From: an uncultured Oscillospiraceae bacterium
GTDB taxonomy: Bacteria > Bacillota > Clostridia > Oscillospirales > Oscillospiraceae
Direction: 5' to 3'
DNA: 64,000 nt
Assembly (NCBI GenBank): GCA_934589675.1
Contig: CAKTOF010000006.1
Location: 1 to 64,000, forward strand
The stretch's first letter is position 1, and each line of letters opens with the position of its first letter. The notes below the pieces were generated by a model. That model was not told the DNA's origin and did not search any database. It was given only the letters and a program-made list of their open reading frames with translations. Below are positions 21,944 through 29,324 of the stretch, in pieces. Both the position numbers and the translations under genes were made by a program.

Positions 21944-22174
21944 ATGATAGCCCCTACAGGGCGCACGCGTCTATTTACCGTGCGCCGACTCAATGTCAAT
22001 TACCGCAAGCGAAAAAAGCTCACGCAGCTTCAGCTGGCCGAGCAGGTGGACATCGACCGCAGCCACATCAGCGCCATCGAGCTCGGCAACGTCGGCGTGT
22101 CGTTCGACGTGATCTTCAAGCTGTGCGAGGTGCTCGAGATCGCGCCGCGCGACCTGTTCGATTTTCGGGATTGA
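21944..22174 (+). CDS. small XRE-family HTH protein, start uncertain
   Basis: A 76-residue frame whose residues 12-76 are an HTH_3 domain: KRKKLTQLQLAEQVDIDRSHISAIE in two consecutive stretches, then GVSFDVIFKLCEVLEIAPRDLF. The ATG at 21944 lacks a clear Shine-Dalgarno site and a GTG lies at 21980 within the domain edge. The upstream sequence is the repeat element, so the native 5' end and promoter may have been displaced. It may be a compact regulator or a decaying gene. Confidence 0.6.
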   Translation: MIAPTGRTRLFTVRRLNVNYRKRKKLTQLQLAEQVDIDRSHISAIELGNVGVSFDVIFKLCEVLEIAPRDLFDFRD

Positions 22175-22183
22175 GCAAAAAAA

Positions 22184-22208
22184 GCCCGGTTCCCAAGCGG
22201 AACCGGGC
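22184..22208. terminator. bidirectional terminator between convergent genes
   Basis: A perfect 10-bp stem (22184-22193 with 22199-22208), 5-nt loop, A-run to the left and short T stretch to the right. It separates the HTH gene and the Dabb gene. Confidence 0.75.
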
Positions 22209-22223
22209 CTTTGCGTGAAGCGG

Positions 22224-22538
22224 TTATTCCGTAACCTCGTAGTCGATGATGCCCACCAGCTCGACCATGCCGGAGGAAAAGGCCTTCAGGTCGAGGTGCG
22301 CCGGCGTTGCCGGCCAGCGGAGGCAGTCTTCCTTCGTGCGGAAGGTGAGGATCTGCGCGACGTCGTAGAGTGTGATGCCGCCGGCAGGGACGGGGTCGTC
22401 CACACCGGTGCCGATCTCGCAGGCGACGATGCTCGCCTCCTGCTCGGGCAGCGTTTTCATGATGGAACAGAACGCATCCATGTTTGCCTGCTTGTCAGCG
22501 TCGTCGCTCAGGCGGTAGAGCGTAATGTGTCGGTACAT
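22224..22538 (-). CDS. Dabb family (stress-responsive alpha/beta barrel) protein
   Basis: A 104-residue protein beginning MYRHITLYRL, the typical first strand of Dabb dimeric alpha/beta-barrel proteins, with a central strand VACEIGTGVDD and the C-terminal LVGIIDYEV strand. Members are small dimeric proteins of varied function. GGAGG lies seven bases before the ATG. A much longer in-frame extension upstream has no coding support because it runs through the AT-rich glnN regulatory region. Confidence 0.8.
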   Translation of the reverse strand: MYRHITLYRLSDDADKQANMDAFCSIMKTLPEQEASIVACEIGTGVDDPVPAGGITLYDVAQILTFRTKEDCLRWPATPAHLDLKAFSSGMVELVGIIDYEVTE

Positions 22539-22664
22539 GTCAAAACCTCCAGAACGGTATCGGATAATTGTATTGATTCCATTATAACAAAAAAGATGGA
22601 AGCTGCCAGTGAAAATTGCATGTTTTTTTGCAGAATGGCCTGCCTGCGATGCAAAATGCAGGAA

Positions 22665-22765
22665 TTGCAAGAGAAAATGAATTCTTGCAAGTTCAAATTT
22701 GCAAGACGAAAATAAAATCTTTGAAAATAGCAGAAATTTGAGCAAAATACCCTTGATTTTTGCAA
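22665..22765. promoter_or_regulatory. cluster of TTGCAA(G) sites upstream of glnN
   Basis: Four copies of palindromic TTGCAA at 22665-22670, 22685-22690, 22699-22704 and 22760-22765, each followed by G, plus nearby variants (TTGCAT at 22617 and 22783, TTGCAG at 22629). They occupy the AT-rich gap 22539-22869; the last copy lies between the -35 and -10 of the glnN promoter. They are a candidate binding array for a nitrogen regulator. Confidence 0.5.
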
Positions 22766-22781
22766 GCTGATAGCGTATTGT
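22753..22781 (+). promoter_or_regulatory. glnN promoter
   Basis: TTGATT (22753-22758), a 17-nt spacer and TATTGT (22776-22781), 89 bp before the start codon. Confidence 0.55.
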
Positions 22782-22869
22782 ATTGCATATAGAAGAAAGC
22801 GGGACGCAAAAAGAAGCCGCGGCTGCAAAATGCCGCGCGCACCGCATTAAGAAGCAGGAGGACAGAACC

Positions 22870-24972
22870 ATGAATGTTGCTGAAATTTTTGGCTCCAATG
22901 TATTTAGCGAGTCTGTCATGAAAGAGCGCCTTCCGAAGAAGGTCTTCGAGGAGGTCAAGCGCGTCATGGCCGAGGGCGGCCAGATCTCGATGGCGACGGC
23001 GGACGTTGTGGCCAACGAGATGAAGGACTGGGCCGTGGAAAAGGGCGCGACGCACTATACGCACTGGTTCCAGCCGATGACCGGCATCACGGCCGAGAAG
23101 CACGAGTCGTTCATCACCTCGCCCGTCGCCGGCAAGACGCTGCTCCAGCTGACCGGCAAGCAGCTCGTCATGGGCGAGCCGGACGCGTCGTCGTTCCCGT
23201 CCGGCGGCCTGCGCGCGACGCATTACGCCCGCGGCTACACGGCGTGGGATATGACGAGCCCCGCGTTTGTCAAGGAGACGACGGCCGGCACGATCCTGTG
23301 CATCCCGACCGTGTTCATCTCCTACACCGGCGAGGCGCTCGACCAGAAGACGCCGCTGCTGCGCTCGATGGAGGCGCTCAACAAGCAGGCGCTGCGCATC
23401 GTCCGCCTGTTCGGCAACACGGTGGCCAAGAAGATCACCCCGTCCGTCGGCCCGGAGCAGGAATACTTCCTCGTCGACCGCAAGAAGTACCTTGAGCGCC
23501 GCGATATGATCTACGCCGGCCGCACGCTGTTCGGCGCGCCGGCTCCGAAGGGGCAGGAGCTCGAGGATCAGTACTTCGGCGTCATCCGTGAGCGCGTGGG
23601 CGCGTTTATGGCCGACCTGAACGTCGAGCTGTGGAAGATGGGCATCACCGCCACGACGCAGCACAACGAGGTCGCTCCGGCGCAGCATGAGCTCGCGCCC
23701 ATCTATGCGACCGCGAACATCTCTGTTGACCAGAACCAGCTGACGATGGAGACGATGAAGCGCGTTGCGACGAAGCACGGCCTTGTCTGCCTGCTCCACG
23801 AGAAGCCCTTCGCCGGCGTCAACGGCTCCGGCAAGCACAACAACTGGTCCATCGGCACGGACACGGGCGAGAACCTGCTCGATCCGGGCGACACGCCGAA
23901 CGAGAACCTGCAGTTCCTGCTCGTCCTCGCGTGCATCATGAAGGCTATCGATGACCACGCCGATCTGCTGCGCCAGTCCGCGGCCAACCCGGGCAACGAC
24001 CACCGTCTCGGCGCGCAGGAGGCGCCTCCAGCCATCGTTTCCATGTTCCTCGGCAGCCAGCTTGAGGACGTCGTCGAGCAGATCGTCGACAAGGGCGTCG
24101 CGGCCGAGCACCTGTCCGGCGGCAAGCTCAACACCGGCGTCTCGACCGTCCCGGTGCTCGACGCCGACGCGACCGACCGCAACCGCACCTCGCCGTTTGC
24201 CTTCACGGGCAACAAGTTTGAGTTCCGCATGGTTGGCTCGTCCGACTCCATCGCCATGCCGAACACGACGCTCAACGCCGTCGTGGCCGAGGCGTTCTGC
24301 GACGCGGCCGACGTGCTCGAAAAGTCCGAGAACTTCGCCGAGGACTGCAAAAAGTACATTGCCGAGACGATGAAGGCGCACAAGCGCATCGTCTTCAACG
24401 GCGACGGCTACTCCGACGAGTGGGTCGCCGAGGCTGCCCGCCGCGGCCTGCCGAACATCCATTCCATGGTCGAGGCGACGAGCGCGCTGACGACGAAGTC
24501 CGCCGTCGCGCTCTTTGAGAAGTTCGGCATCTTCACGAAGGCCGAGCTTCAGGCCCGCGAGGAGATCGCCTACGAGGGCTATGCCAAGAACATCAACATC
24601 GAGGCGCAGACCATGATCCACATGGCCGGCAAGAAGTACGTCCCGGCCGTTGTGAAGTACACGACCATGCTCGCCGAATCCATCAACAGCGTCAAGACCG
24701 CCTGCCCGGCTGCCGACATCAGCGTGCAGCAGGAGCTGCTCGTCCGCGTGAGCGGCTTGCTGACCGAGGCGCAGAGCGCGCTCGCCGCTCTGACGGAGAC
24801 GACGGCAAAGGTCAACGCCATCGAGGAAACGAAGGCCATGGCCTTCGGCTTCCACACCGACGTCGTCCCGGCCATGGCGCGCCTGCGCAAGGCCGTCGAT
24901 GAGCTCGAGCTCATCGTCGACAAGAGCGTCTGGCCCGTGCCGACCTACGGCGACCTCATGTTCGAAGTCTAA
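22870..24972 (+). CDS. glnN: glutamine synthetase type III
   Basis: A 700-residue GSIII, the large dodecameric type common in Bacteroides and Clostridia. It assimilates ammonium into glutamine with ATP. Signatures are the SSFPSGGLRATHYARGY segment, VGPEQEYFLVD (catalytic Glu), HNEVAPAQHELAPI, GSGKHNNWS and NDHRLGAQEAPPA. The start at 22870 follows AGGAGG; an upstream in-frame ATG would add 29 residues in the leader. It is monocistronic, with its own promoter and terminator, and adjoins amtB and gltBD. Confidence 0.95.
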   Translation: MNVAEIFGSNVFSESVMKERLPKKVFEEVKRVMAEGGQISMATADVVANEMKDWAVEKGATHYTHWFQPMTGITAEKHESFITSPVAGKTLLQLTGKQLVMGEPDASSFPSGGLRATHYARGYTAWDMTSPAFVKETTAGTILCIPTVFISYTGEALDQKTPLLRSMEALNKQALRIVRLFGNTVAKKITPSVGPEQEYFLVDRKKYLERRDMIYAGRTLFGAPAPKGQELEDQYFGVIRERVGAFMADLNVELWKMGITATTQHNEVAPAQHELAPIYATANISVDQNQLTMETMKRVATKHGLVCLLHEKPFAGVNGSGKHNNWSIGTDTGENLLDPGDTPNENLQFLLVLACIMKAIDDHADLLRQSAANPGNDHRLGAQEAPPAIVSMFLGSQLEDVVEQIVDKGVAAEHLSGGKLNTGVSTVPVLDADATDRNRTSPFAFTGNKFEFRMVGSSDSIAMPNTTLNAVVAEAFCDAADVLEKSENFAEDCKKYIAETMKAHKRIVFNGDGYSDEWVAEAARRGLPNIHSMVEATSALTTKSAVALFEKFGIFTKAELQAREEIAYEGYAKNINIEAQTMIHMAGKKYVPAVVKYTTMLAESINSVKTACPAADISVQQELLVRVSGLLTEAQSALAALTETTAKVNAIEETKAMAFGFHTDVVPAMARLRKAVDELELIVDKSVWPVPTYGDLMFEV

Positions 24973-25043
24973 CCCAAACGCGACCCGCTTCGCCGGGCGC
25001 CTGTGCGTTCGATTTTTCCGAAAGCTGCTTCTTCCAATGACCG

Positions 25044-25087
25044 GAGCGTGCACCCTGCATTTTTGCATGGTGCACGCTCTTTTTTTC
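25044..25087 (+). terminator. glnN terminator
   Basis: An 11-bp stem plus an inner 4-bp TGCA helix with a TTTT loop (25044-25079), then seven T. Confidence 0.9.
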
Positions 25088-25125
25088 TGCCTGCGCCTGC
25101 AAATGAATGAAAGATGCGGATGGAC

Positions 25126-25203
25126 TTGCAAAACAGAGGAAAATGCAAGCGGAAATTCGCTGAAAAACGAGTAAAATGCAGTGCAGAATAAACAAACTTG
25201 CAA
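25126..25203. promoter_or_regulatory. TTGCAA sites upstream of amtB
   Basis: TTGCAA at 25126-25131 and 25198-25203, with TGCAAG at 25144-25149 and again at 25252-25257 after the promoter. The 25198 copy ends 8 bp before the -35. This is the same motif as upstream of glnN, in the otherwise featureless gap 25088-25338. Confidence 0.45.
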
Positions 25204-25210
25204 ATACGTC

Positions 25211-25239
25211 TTGACGGCGCTGGGATGACCTCCTATAAT
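25211..25239 (+). promoter_or_regulatory. amtB promoter
   Basis: TTGACG (25211-25216), a 17-nt spacer and a perfect TATAAT (25234-25239); about 100 bp of leader follows. Confidence 0.8.
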
Positions 25240-25338
25240 GAAATCGTGAAATGCAAGATTTGAATTTTGAAATTGCATTTATCGGGCGCAAACCCTGATG
25301 ACCCGACGCCCGGAAAAGAAAAAATGGGGGTATGCAAA

Positions 25339-27015
25339 ATGGATCTTTCAATCTGGTATCTCGTCGGCGCTGTGCTGGTGTTTTTCATGCAGTGCGGCTT
25401 TGCAATGGTGGAGACGGGCTTCACCCGCGCGAAGAACGCCGGCAACATCATCATGAAGAACCTGATGGACTTCTGCATCGGCACGATCGTCTTTATGGCG
25501 CTCGGCTATGGCCTGATGATGGGCGAGCATGTGTTCTTCGGCCTCATCGGCAAGCCTGAGTGGGGCATGTTCGGAGACTTCGCCGACTTTGACTGGTCGA
25601 GCTTCGTGTTCCAGCTCGTGTTCTGCGCGACGGCAGCGACCATCGTCTCCGGCTCCATGGCCGAGCGGACGAAGTTCTCGGCCTACTGCATCTACTCGGC
25701 CGTCATCAGCCTGGTCGTCTATCCGATCGAGGCCGGCTGGGCGTGGGGCGGCGGCTGGCTGTCGGAGCTGAGCTTCATCGACTTCGCCGGCTCGACGGTC
25801 ATCCACATGGTCGGAGGCATCTCGGCGCTCATCGGCGCGATCATGGTCGGCCCGCGCATCGGCAAGTTCTCGTATGACAAAAACGGCAAGGTCGCGAAGG
25901 TCAACGCCATCCCTGGCCACTCCATCACGCTCGGCGCGCTCGGCGTATTCGTGCTGTGGTTTGCGTGGTACGGCTTCAACGCCGCGGCGGCTTCGGATGT
26001 GGCGGAGATGGCGCAGATCCTCGGCACGACGACCATTGCGCCCGCGGTCGCGACCGTCGTGTGCATGATCTTCACGTGGCTTAAAAACGGCAAGCCGGAC
26101 GTCGGCATGTGCCTCAATGCCTCGCTGGCCGGCCTTGTGGCCATCACCGCCGGCTGCGCGAGCGTGGACGCCGTCGGCGCGATCGTCATCGGCATCGTCG
26201 CCGGTATCCTTGTGGATCTCGTGGTCGAGCTGCTCGATCAGAAGCTGCACATCGACGATCCGGTCGGCGCCGTCGCCGTGCACTGCGCCAACGGCATCTG
26301 GGGCACCATCGCCGTCGGTCTGTTCGCGGCCAATGAAAAGTATGGCTCGCTCGGCCTGTTTTACGGCGGCGGCTTCCGTCAGCTCGGCGTGCAGCTGCTC
26401 GGCTTTGTGACCATCGCGGGCTACACGGCCGTCTGCATGACGCTGGTGTTCCTGATCATCAAAAAGACGATCGGCCTTCGCGTCACGGCGGAGGAGGAGG
26501 TCGAGGGCCTTGACATCAACGAGCATGGCCTTGCCAACGCCTATGCCGACTTCCTGCCGCTCACGCCGACGCTCGCAACGGAGTCCGGCGGCGCGGTCGA
26601 CCTCAAGGGTCTCGACGTCAAGCCGCTTACACTGACGAACGACAGCTCCGACCACCGCTTTACCCGCGTGAGCATCGTGTGCAATCAGGACCGCTTCGGC
26701 GTGCTCAAGGATACGATGGCAGCCATCGGCGTGACGGGCATGACGGTCTCGAGCGTCATGGGCTGCGGCGCGCAGAAGGGCAAGTCCGGCCAGTACCGCG
26801 GCCTTGAGACGACGATGAATCTGCTGCCGAAGGTGCAGGTCGACATCGTTGTGAGCAAGGTCGATCCGGCGCTCGTCGTCGCGGCGGCGAAGAAGGCGCT
26901 CTACACCGGCAACGTCGGCGATGGAAAGATCTTCGTCTACGACGTGGAGGACGTCGTCCGCGTCCGCACCGGCGAGCACGGCTATGATGCGCTCCAGTAC
27001 GAGGGCGAAGCGTAA
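25339..27015 (+). CDS. ammonium transporter fused to a PII signalling domain
   Basis: A 558-residue protein. Residues 1 to about 405 are an Amt/Mep/Rh channel with roughly eleven transmembrane helices (family segments MVETGFTRAKNAGN, AGSTVIHMVGG, DDPVGAVAVHCANG). After a linker, residues 439-555 are a complete PII (GlnB/GlnK) domain with the T-loop tyrosine Tyr486 in QYRGLE, then LLPKVQVDIVV and the GDGKIFVYDV and RVRTGE motifs. PII normally plugs the Amt pore according to ATP, ADP and 2-oxoglutarate; here sensor and channel are one chain. The start at 25339 follows GGGGGT; ATG at 25324 is an alternative. Confidence 0.93.
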   Translation: MDLSIWYLVGAVLVFFMQCGFAMVETGFTRAKNAGNIIMKNLMDFCIGTIVFMALGYGLMMGEHVFFGLIGKPEWGMFGDFADFDWSSFVFQLVFCATAATIVSGSMAERTKFSAYCIYSAVISLVVYPIEAGWAWGGGWLSELSFIDFAGSTVIHMVGGISALIGAIMVGPRIGKFSYDKNGKVAKVNAIPGHSITLGALGVFVLWFAWYGFNAAAASDVAEMAQILGTTTIAPAVATVVCMIFTWLKNGKPDVGMCLNASLAGLVAITAGCASVDAVGAIVIGIVAGILVDLVVELLDQKLHIDDPVGAVAVHCANGIWGTIAVGLFAANEKYGSLGLFYGGGFRQLGVQLLGFVTIAGYTAVCMTLVFLIIKKTIGLRVTAEEEVEGLDINEHGLANAYADFLPLTPTLATESGGAVDLKGLDVKPLTLTNDSSDHRFTRVSIVCNQDRFGVLKDTMAAIGVTGMTVSSVMGCGAQKGKSGQYRGLETTMNLLPKVQVDIVVSKVDPALVVAAAKKALYTGNVGDGKIFVYDVEDVVRVRTGEHGYDALQYEGEA

Positions 27016-27065
27016 AAAAACGGCACTTTTTGCGAGGTATTCGCCGAAAAGTGGACGGTGGAGCG

Positions 27066-27094
27066 TTGACGATGCTCTCTGTTTCTAGTACAAT
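27066..27094 (+). promoter_or_regulatory. dapF promoter
   Basis: TTGACG (27066-27071), a 17-nt spacer and TACAAT (27089-27094). The predicted start near 27101 precedes a terminator-like hairpin. Confidence 0.7.
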
Positions 27095-27122
27095 TTCATA
27101 CAGGCGAACACCTGAAAACCGG

Positions 27123-27152
27123 AGGCGGCCCGCCGTGGGCCGCCTTCTTTTT
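27123..27152 (+). terminator. terminator-like hairpin between amtB and dapF
   Basis: A perfect 9-bp GC stem (27123-27131 with 27137-27145) and a T-rich tail. It ends amtB transcripts, but it also lies inside the dapF leader, downstream of the dapF promoter and 18 bp before its start. Confidence 0.8.
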
Positions 27153-27169
27153 AATTAAAGGAGGATCTT

Positions 27170-28006
27170 ATGCGGTTTACGAAAATGCAGGGCGCGGGCA
27201 ACGACTACGTCTATGTCAACTGCTTTGAGCAGACGGTCGAAAACGCGCCGGAGCTGGCCCGGCGCATCTCCGACCGGCACTTCGGCGTCGGCTCGGACGG
27301 GCTCATCCTCATCGCGCCGTCGGACGTGGCCGACGTGCAGATGATCATGTACAACGCCGACGGCTCGCGCGCGCAGATGTGCGGCAACGGCATCCGCTGC
27401 GTGGGAAAATACGCGCACGACCGCGGCCTCACGGACAAGACCGTCCTGACCGTCGAGACGCTCGCGGGCATCAAGACGCTCACGCTGCACCTCGGCCCGG
27501 ATGGGCAGACGGAGTCCGTGACCGTCGACATGGGCGAGCCGGTTCTTGCGCCGGCGCGCATTCCCGTGCGCGCGGACGGCGCGCGGGCGGTGGACATCCC
27601 GATCGAGGCGGCGGGACAGACGTGGCGCGCGACGTGCGTGTCCATGGGCAATCCGCACGCGGTCATCTTTGTTAACGACGTCGATTTGCTCGATCTGCCG
27701 AAGATCGGCCCGGAGTTTGAGCACCACGCGCTCTTTCCCGAGCGGACGAACACGGAGTTCTGCCAGGTGCTGCCGGACGGCGCGCTCAAAATGCGCGTCT
27801 GGGAGCGCGGCGCAGGCGAAACGCTTGCGTGCGGCACGGGCGCGTGCGCGACGCTTGTGGCGGCAAATCTGACGGAACGAAGCGGACGGGCTGCAACGCT
27901 GAAATTGCAAGGCGGAGACCTTGCAATTTCTTGGGATGTGCAAAATAACCATATTTTCATGACGGGACCCGCAACATTTGTGTTTGACGGAGAGTACAGC
28001 GCATAG
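27170..28006 (+). CDS. dapF: diaminopimelate epimerase
   Basis: A 278-residue enzyme converting LL- to meso-diaminopimelate for lysine and peptidoglycan. Both active-site cysteines are present: Cys77 in GNGIRC and Cys221 in ACGTGAC; the N-terminal KMQGAGNDYVYV is typical. AAAGGAGG precedes the ATG. The last 35 codons switch to AT-rich synonymous codons unlike the rest of the gene, and this part contains an inverted repeat and the promoter of dapL. Confidence 0.95.
   Translation: MRFTKMQGAGNDYVYVNCFEQTVENAPELARRISDRHFGVGSDGLILIAPSDVADVQMIMYNADGSRAQMCGNGIRCVGKYAHDRGLTDKTVLTVETLAGIKTLTLHLGPDGQTESVTVDMGEPVLAPARIPVRADGARAVDIPIEAAGQTWRATCVSMGNPHAVIFVNDVDLLDLPKIGPEFEHHALFPERTNTEFCQVLPDGALKMRVWERGAGETLACGTGACATLVAANLTERSGRAATLKLQGGDLAISWDVQNNHIFMTGPATFVFDGEYSA
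27901..27930. promoter_or_regulatory. 12-bp inverted repeat with two TTGCAA cores inside dapF
   Basis: The arm GAAATTGCAAGG (27901-27912) is repeated exactly inverted at 27919-27930 with a 6-nt gap, placing TTGCAA cores at 27905-27910 and 27921-27926. It lies 54 bp upstream of the dapL -35 box and carries the same motif as the glnN and amtB upstream regions. Confidence 0.6.
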
Positions 28007-28012
28007 TATAAT
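27984..28012 (+). promoter_or_regulatory. dapL promoter inside the 3' end of dapF
   Basis: TTGACG (27984-27989), a 17-nt spacer and a perfect TATAAT (28007-28012) spanning the dapF stop codon. It probably drives dapL-gltB-gltD. Confidence 0.8.
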
Positions 28013-28072
28013 AGGGCAGTGAAGCAAAGAGAATGAAATATTTTGAATGACAACTTGCAAGGAGAGAATGAA

Positions 28073-29296
28073 ATGGCAAGAGTAAATGCAAATTTCCAGA
28101 AGCTGCCCGGCAGCTATCTGTTTTCTGAGATCGCCCGCCGCGTCGCGGCGTATTCCGCGGCCCATCCGCAGGCCGACCTCATCCGCCTCGGCATCGGCGA
28201 CGTGACGAAGCCGCTCGCCCCGGCCGTCATCGAGGCCATGCACAAGGCCGTCGACGAGATGGCCGACGAAAAGACGTTCCGCGGCTACGGCCCGGATCAG
28301 GGCTATGAGTTCCTGCTCTCGGCCATCGCCGAGCACGACTACCGCGCCCGCGGCGTCGAGCTTGACCTCGACGAGATCTTCCTGTCCGACGGCGCGAAGT
28401 CCGACTGCGGCAACATCGGCGACATCTTCGACGTCGACAACGTCGTGGCCGTGTGCGACCCGGTCTACCCGGTCTACGTCGACACGAACGCCATGGCCGG
28501 CCGCGCGGGCGAGTATCTGACGGATCAGGAGCGCTGGTCGAACATCGTCTACATGCCCTGCACGGCGGAAAACGGCTTCGAGCCTGCCCTTCCGGACGAG
28601 CCGGTCGACCTTATTTATCTCTGCTATCCGAACAACCCCACCGGCGTCACCGCCACGCGCGAGCAGCTCGCCCGCTGGGTGGACTACGCGAAGAAGCATG
28701 ACGCCGTCATCTTCTACGACTCGGCCTACGAGGCGTTCATCACCGATCCCAATATCCCGCACACGATCTACGAGATCGAGGGCGCGAAGGAGTGCGCAAT
28801 CGAGTTTCGCAGCTTCTCCAAGACGGCCGGCTTCACCGGTACGCGCTGCGCGTACACCGTCGTGCCGAAGGCGCTCGTGCGCGGCGGCGTGTCGGTGCGC
28901 GACCTCTGGGCGCGCCGCCAGAGCACGAAGTTCAACGGCGTGAGCTACATCGTCCAGCGCGGCGCGGCCGCGGTCTACTCGCCCGAGGGCCTTGCGCAGA
29001 CGCGCGAGACGATCGAATTCTACTTGAATAACGCCCGCGTCATCCGCGAGGGCCTCGCCGCAGCGGGCCTGACGGTGTACGGCGGCGAAAACTCGCCCTA
29101 TGTCTGGTGCAAGACGCCGGACGATATGCCCTCGTGGGACTTCTTCGACCTGCTTTTGCAGAAGGCGAACGTCGTCACGACGCCGGGCGCGGGCTTCGGC
29201 CCGAGCGGCGAGGGCTATATCCGCCTGACGGCGTTCGGCGGCGCGGAGGCCACGAAAGAGGCCGTCCGCCGCATCGTGGAGCTGCTGGGCAAGTAA
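28073..29296 (+). CDS. dapL: LL-diaminopimelate aminotransferase
   Basis: A 407-residue class I/II PLP aminotransferase that makes LL-diaminopimelate directly from tetrahydrodipicolinate and glutamate, bypassing the succinylase route. DapL-typical segments are LIRLGIGDVTKPLAP, CYPNNPTGV and SFSKTAGFTGTR with PLP-binding Lys250. The ATG at 28073 follows AAGGAG; a TTG at 28043 is unlikely. Its product is the substrate of DapF encoded just before. gltB starts 28 bp later, linking the glutamate donor pathway to the same transcript. Confidence 0.94.
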   Translation: MARVNANFQKLPGSYLFSEIARRVAAYSAAHPQADLIRLGIGDVTKPLAPAVIEAMHKAVDEMADEKTFRGYGPDQGYEFLLSAIAEHDYRARGVELDLDEIFLSDGAKSDCGNIGDIFDVDNVVAVCDPVYPVYVDTNAMAGRAGEYLTDQERWSNIVYMPCTAENGFEPALPDEPVDLIYLCYPNNPTGVTATREQLARWVDYAKKHDAVIFYDSAYEAFITDPNIPHTIYEIEGAKECAIEFRSFSKTAGFTGTRCAYTVVPKALVRGGVSVRDLWARRQSTKFNGVSYIVQRGAAAVYSPEGLAQTRETIEFYLNNARVIREGLAAAGLTVYGGENSPYVWCKTPDDMPSWDFFDLLLQKANVVTTPGAGFGPSGEGYIRLTAFGGAEATKEAVRRIVELLGK

Positions 29297-29324
29297 TTTT
29301 TCCGCACAAAGGGGTGCATGGCCA

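Noticed and set aside
22693..25278. Very long minus-strand open frame (861 codons) opposite glnN
   Set aside because: It is the antisense shadow of a GC-rich conserved gene: residue composition is Arg/His/Val-rich, it has no family similarity and no ribosome-binding site. Similar shadows lie opposite aspS, polC and amtB.
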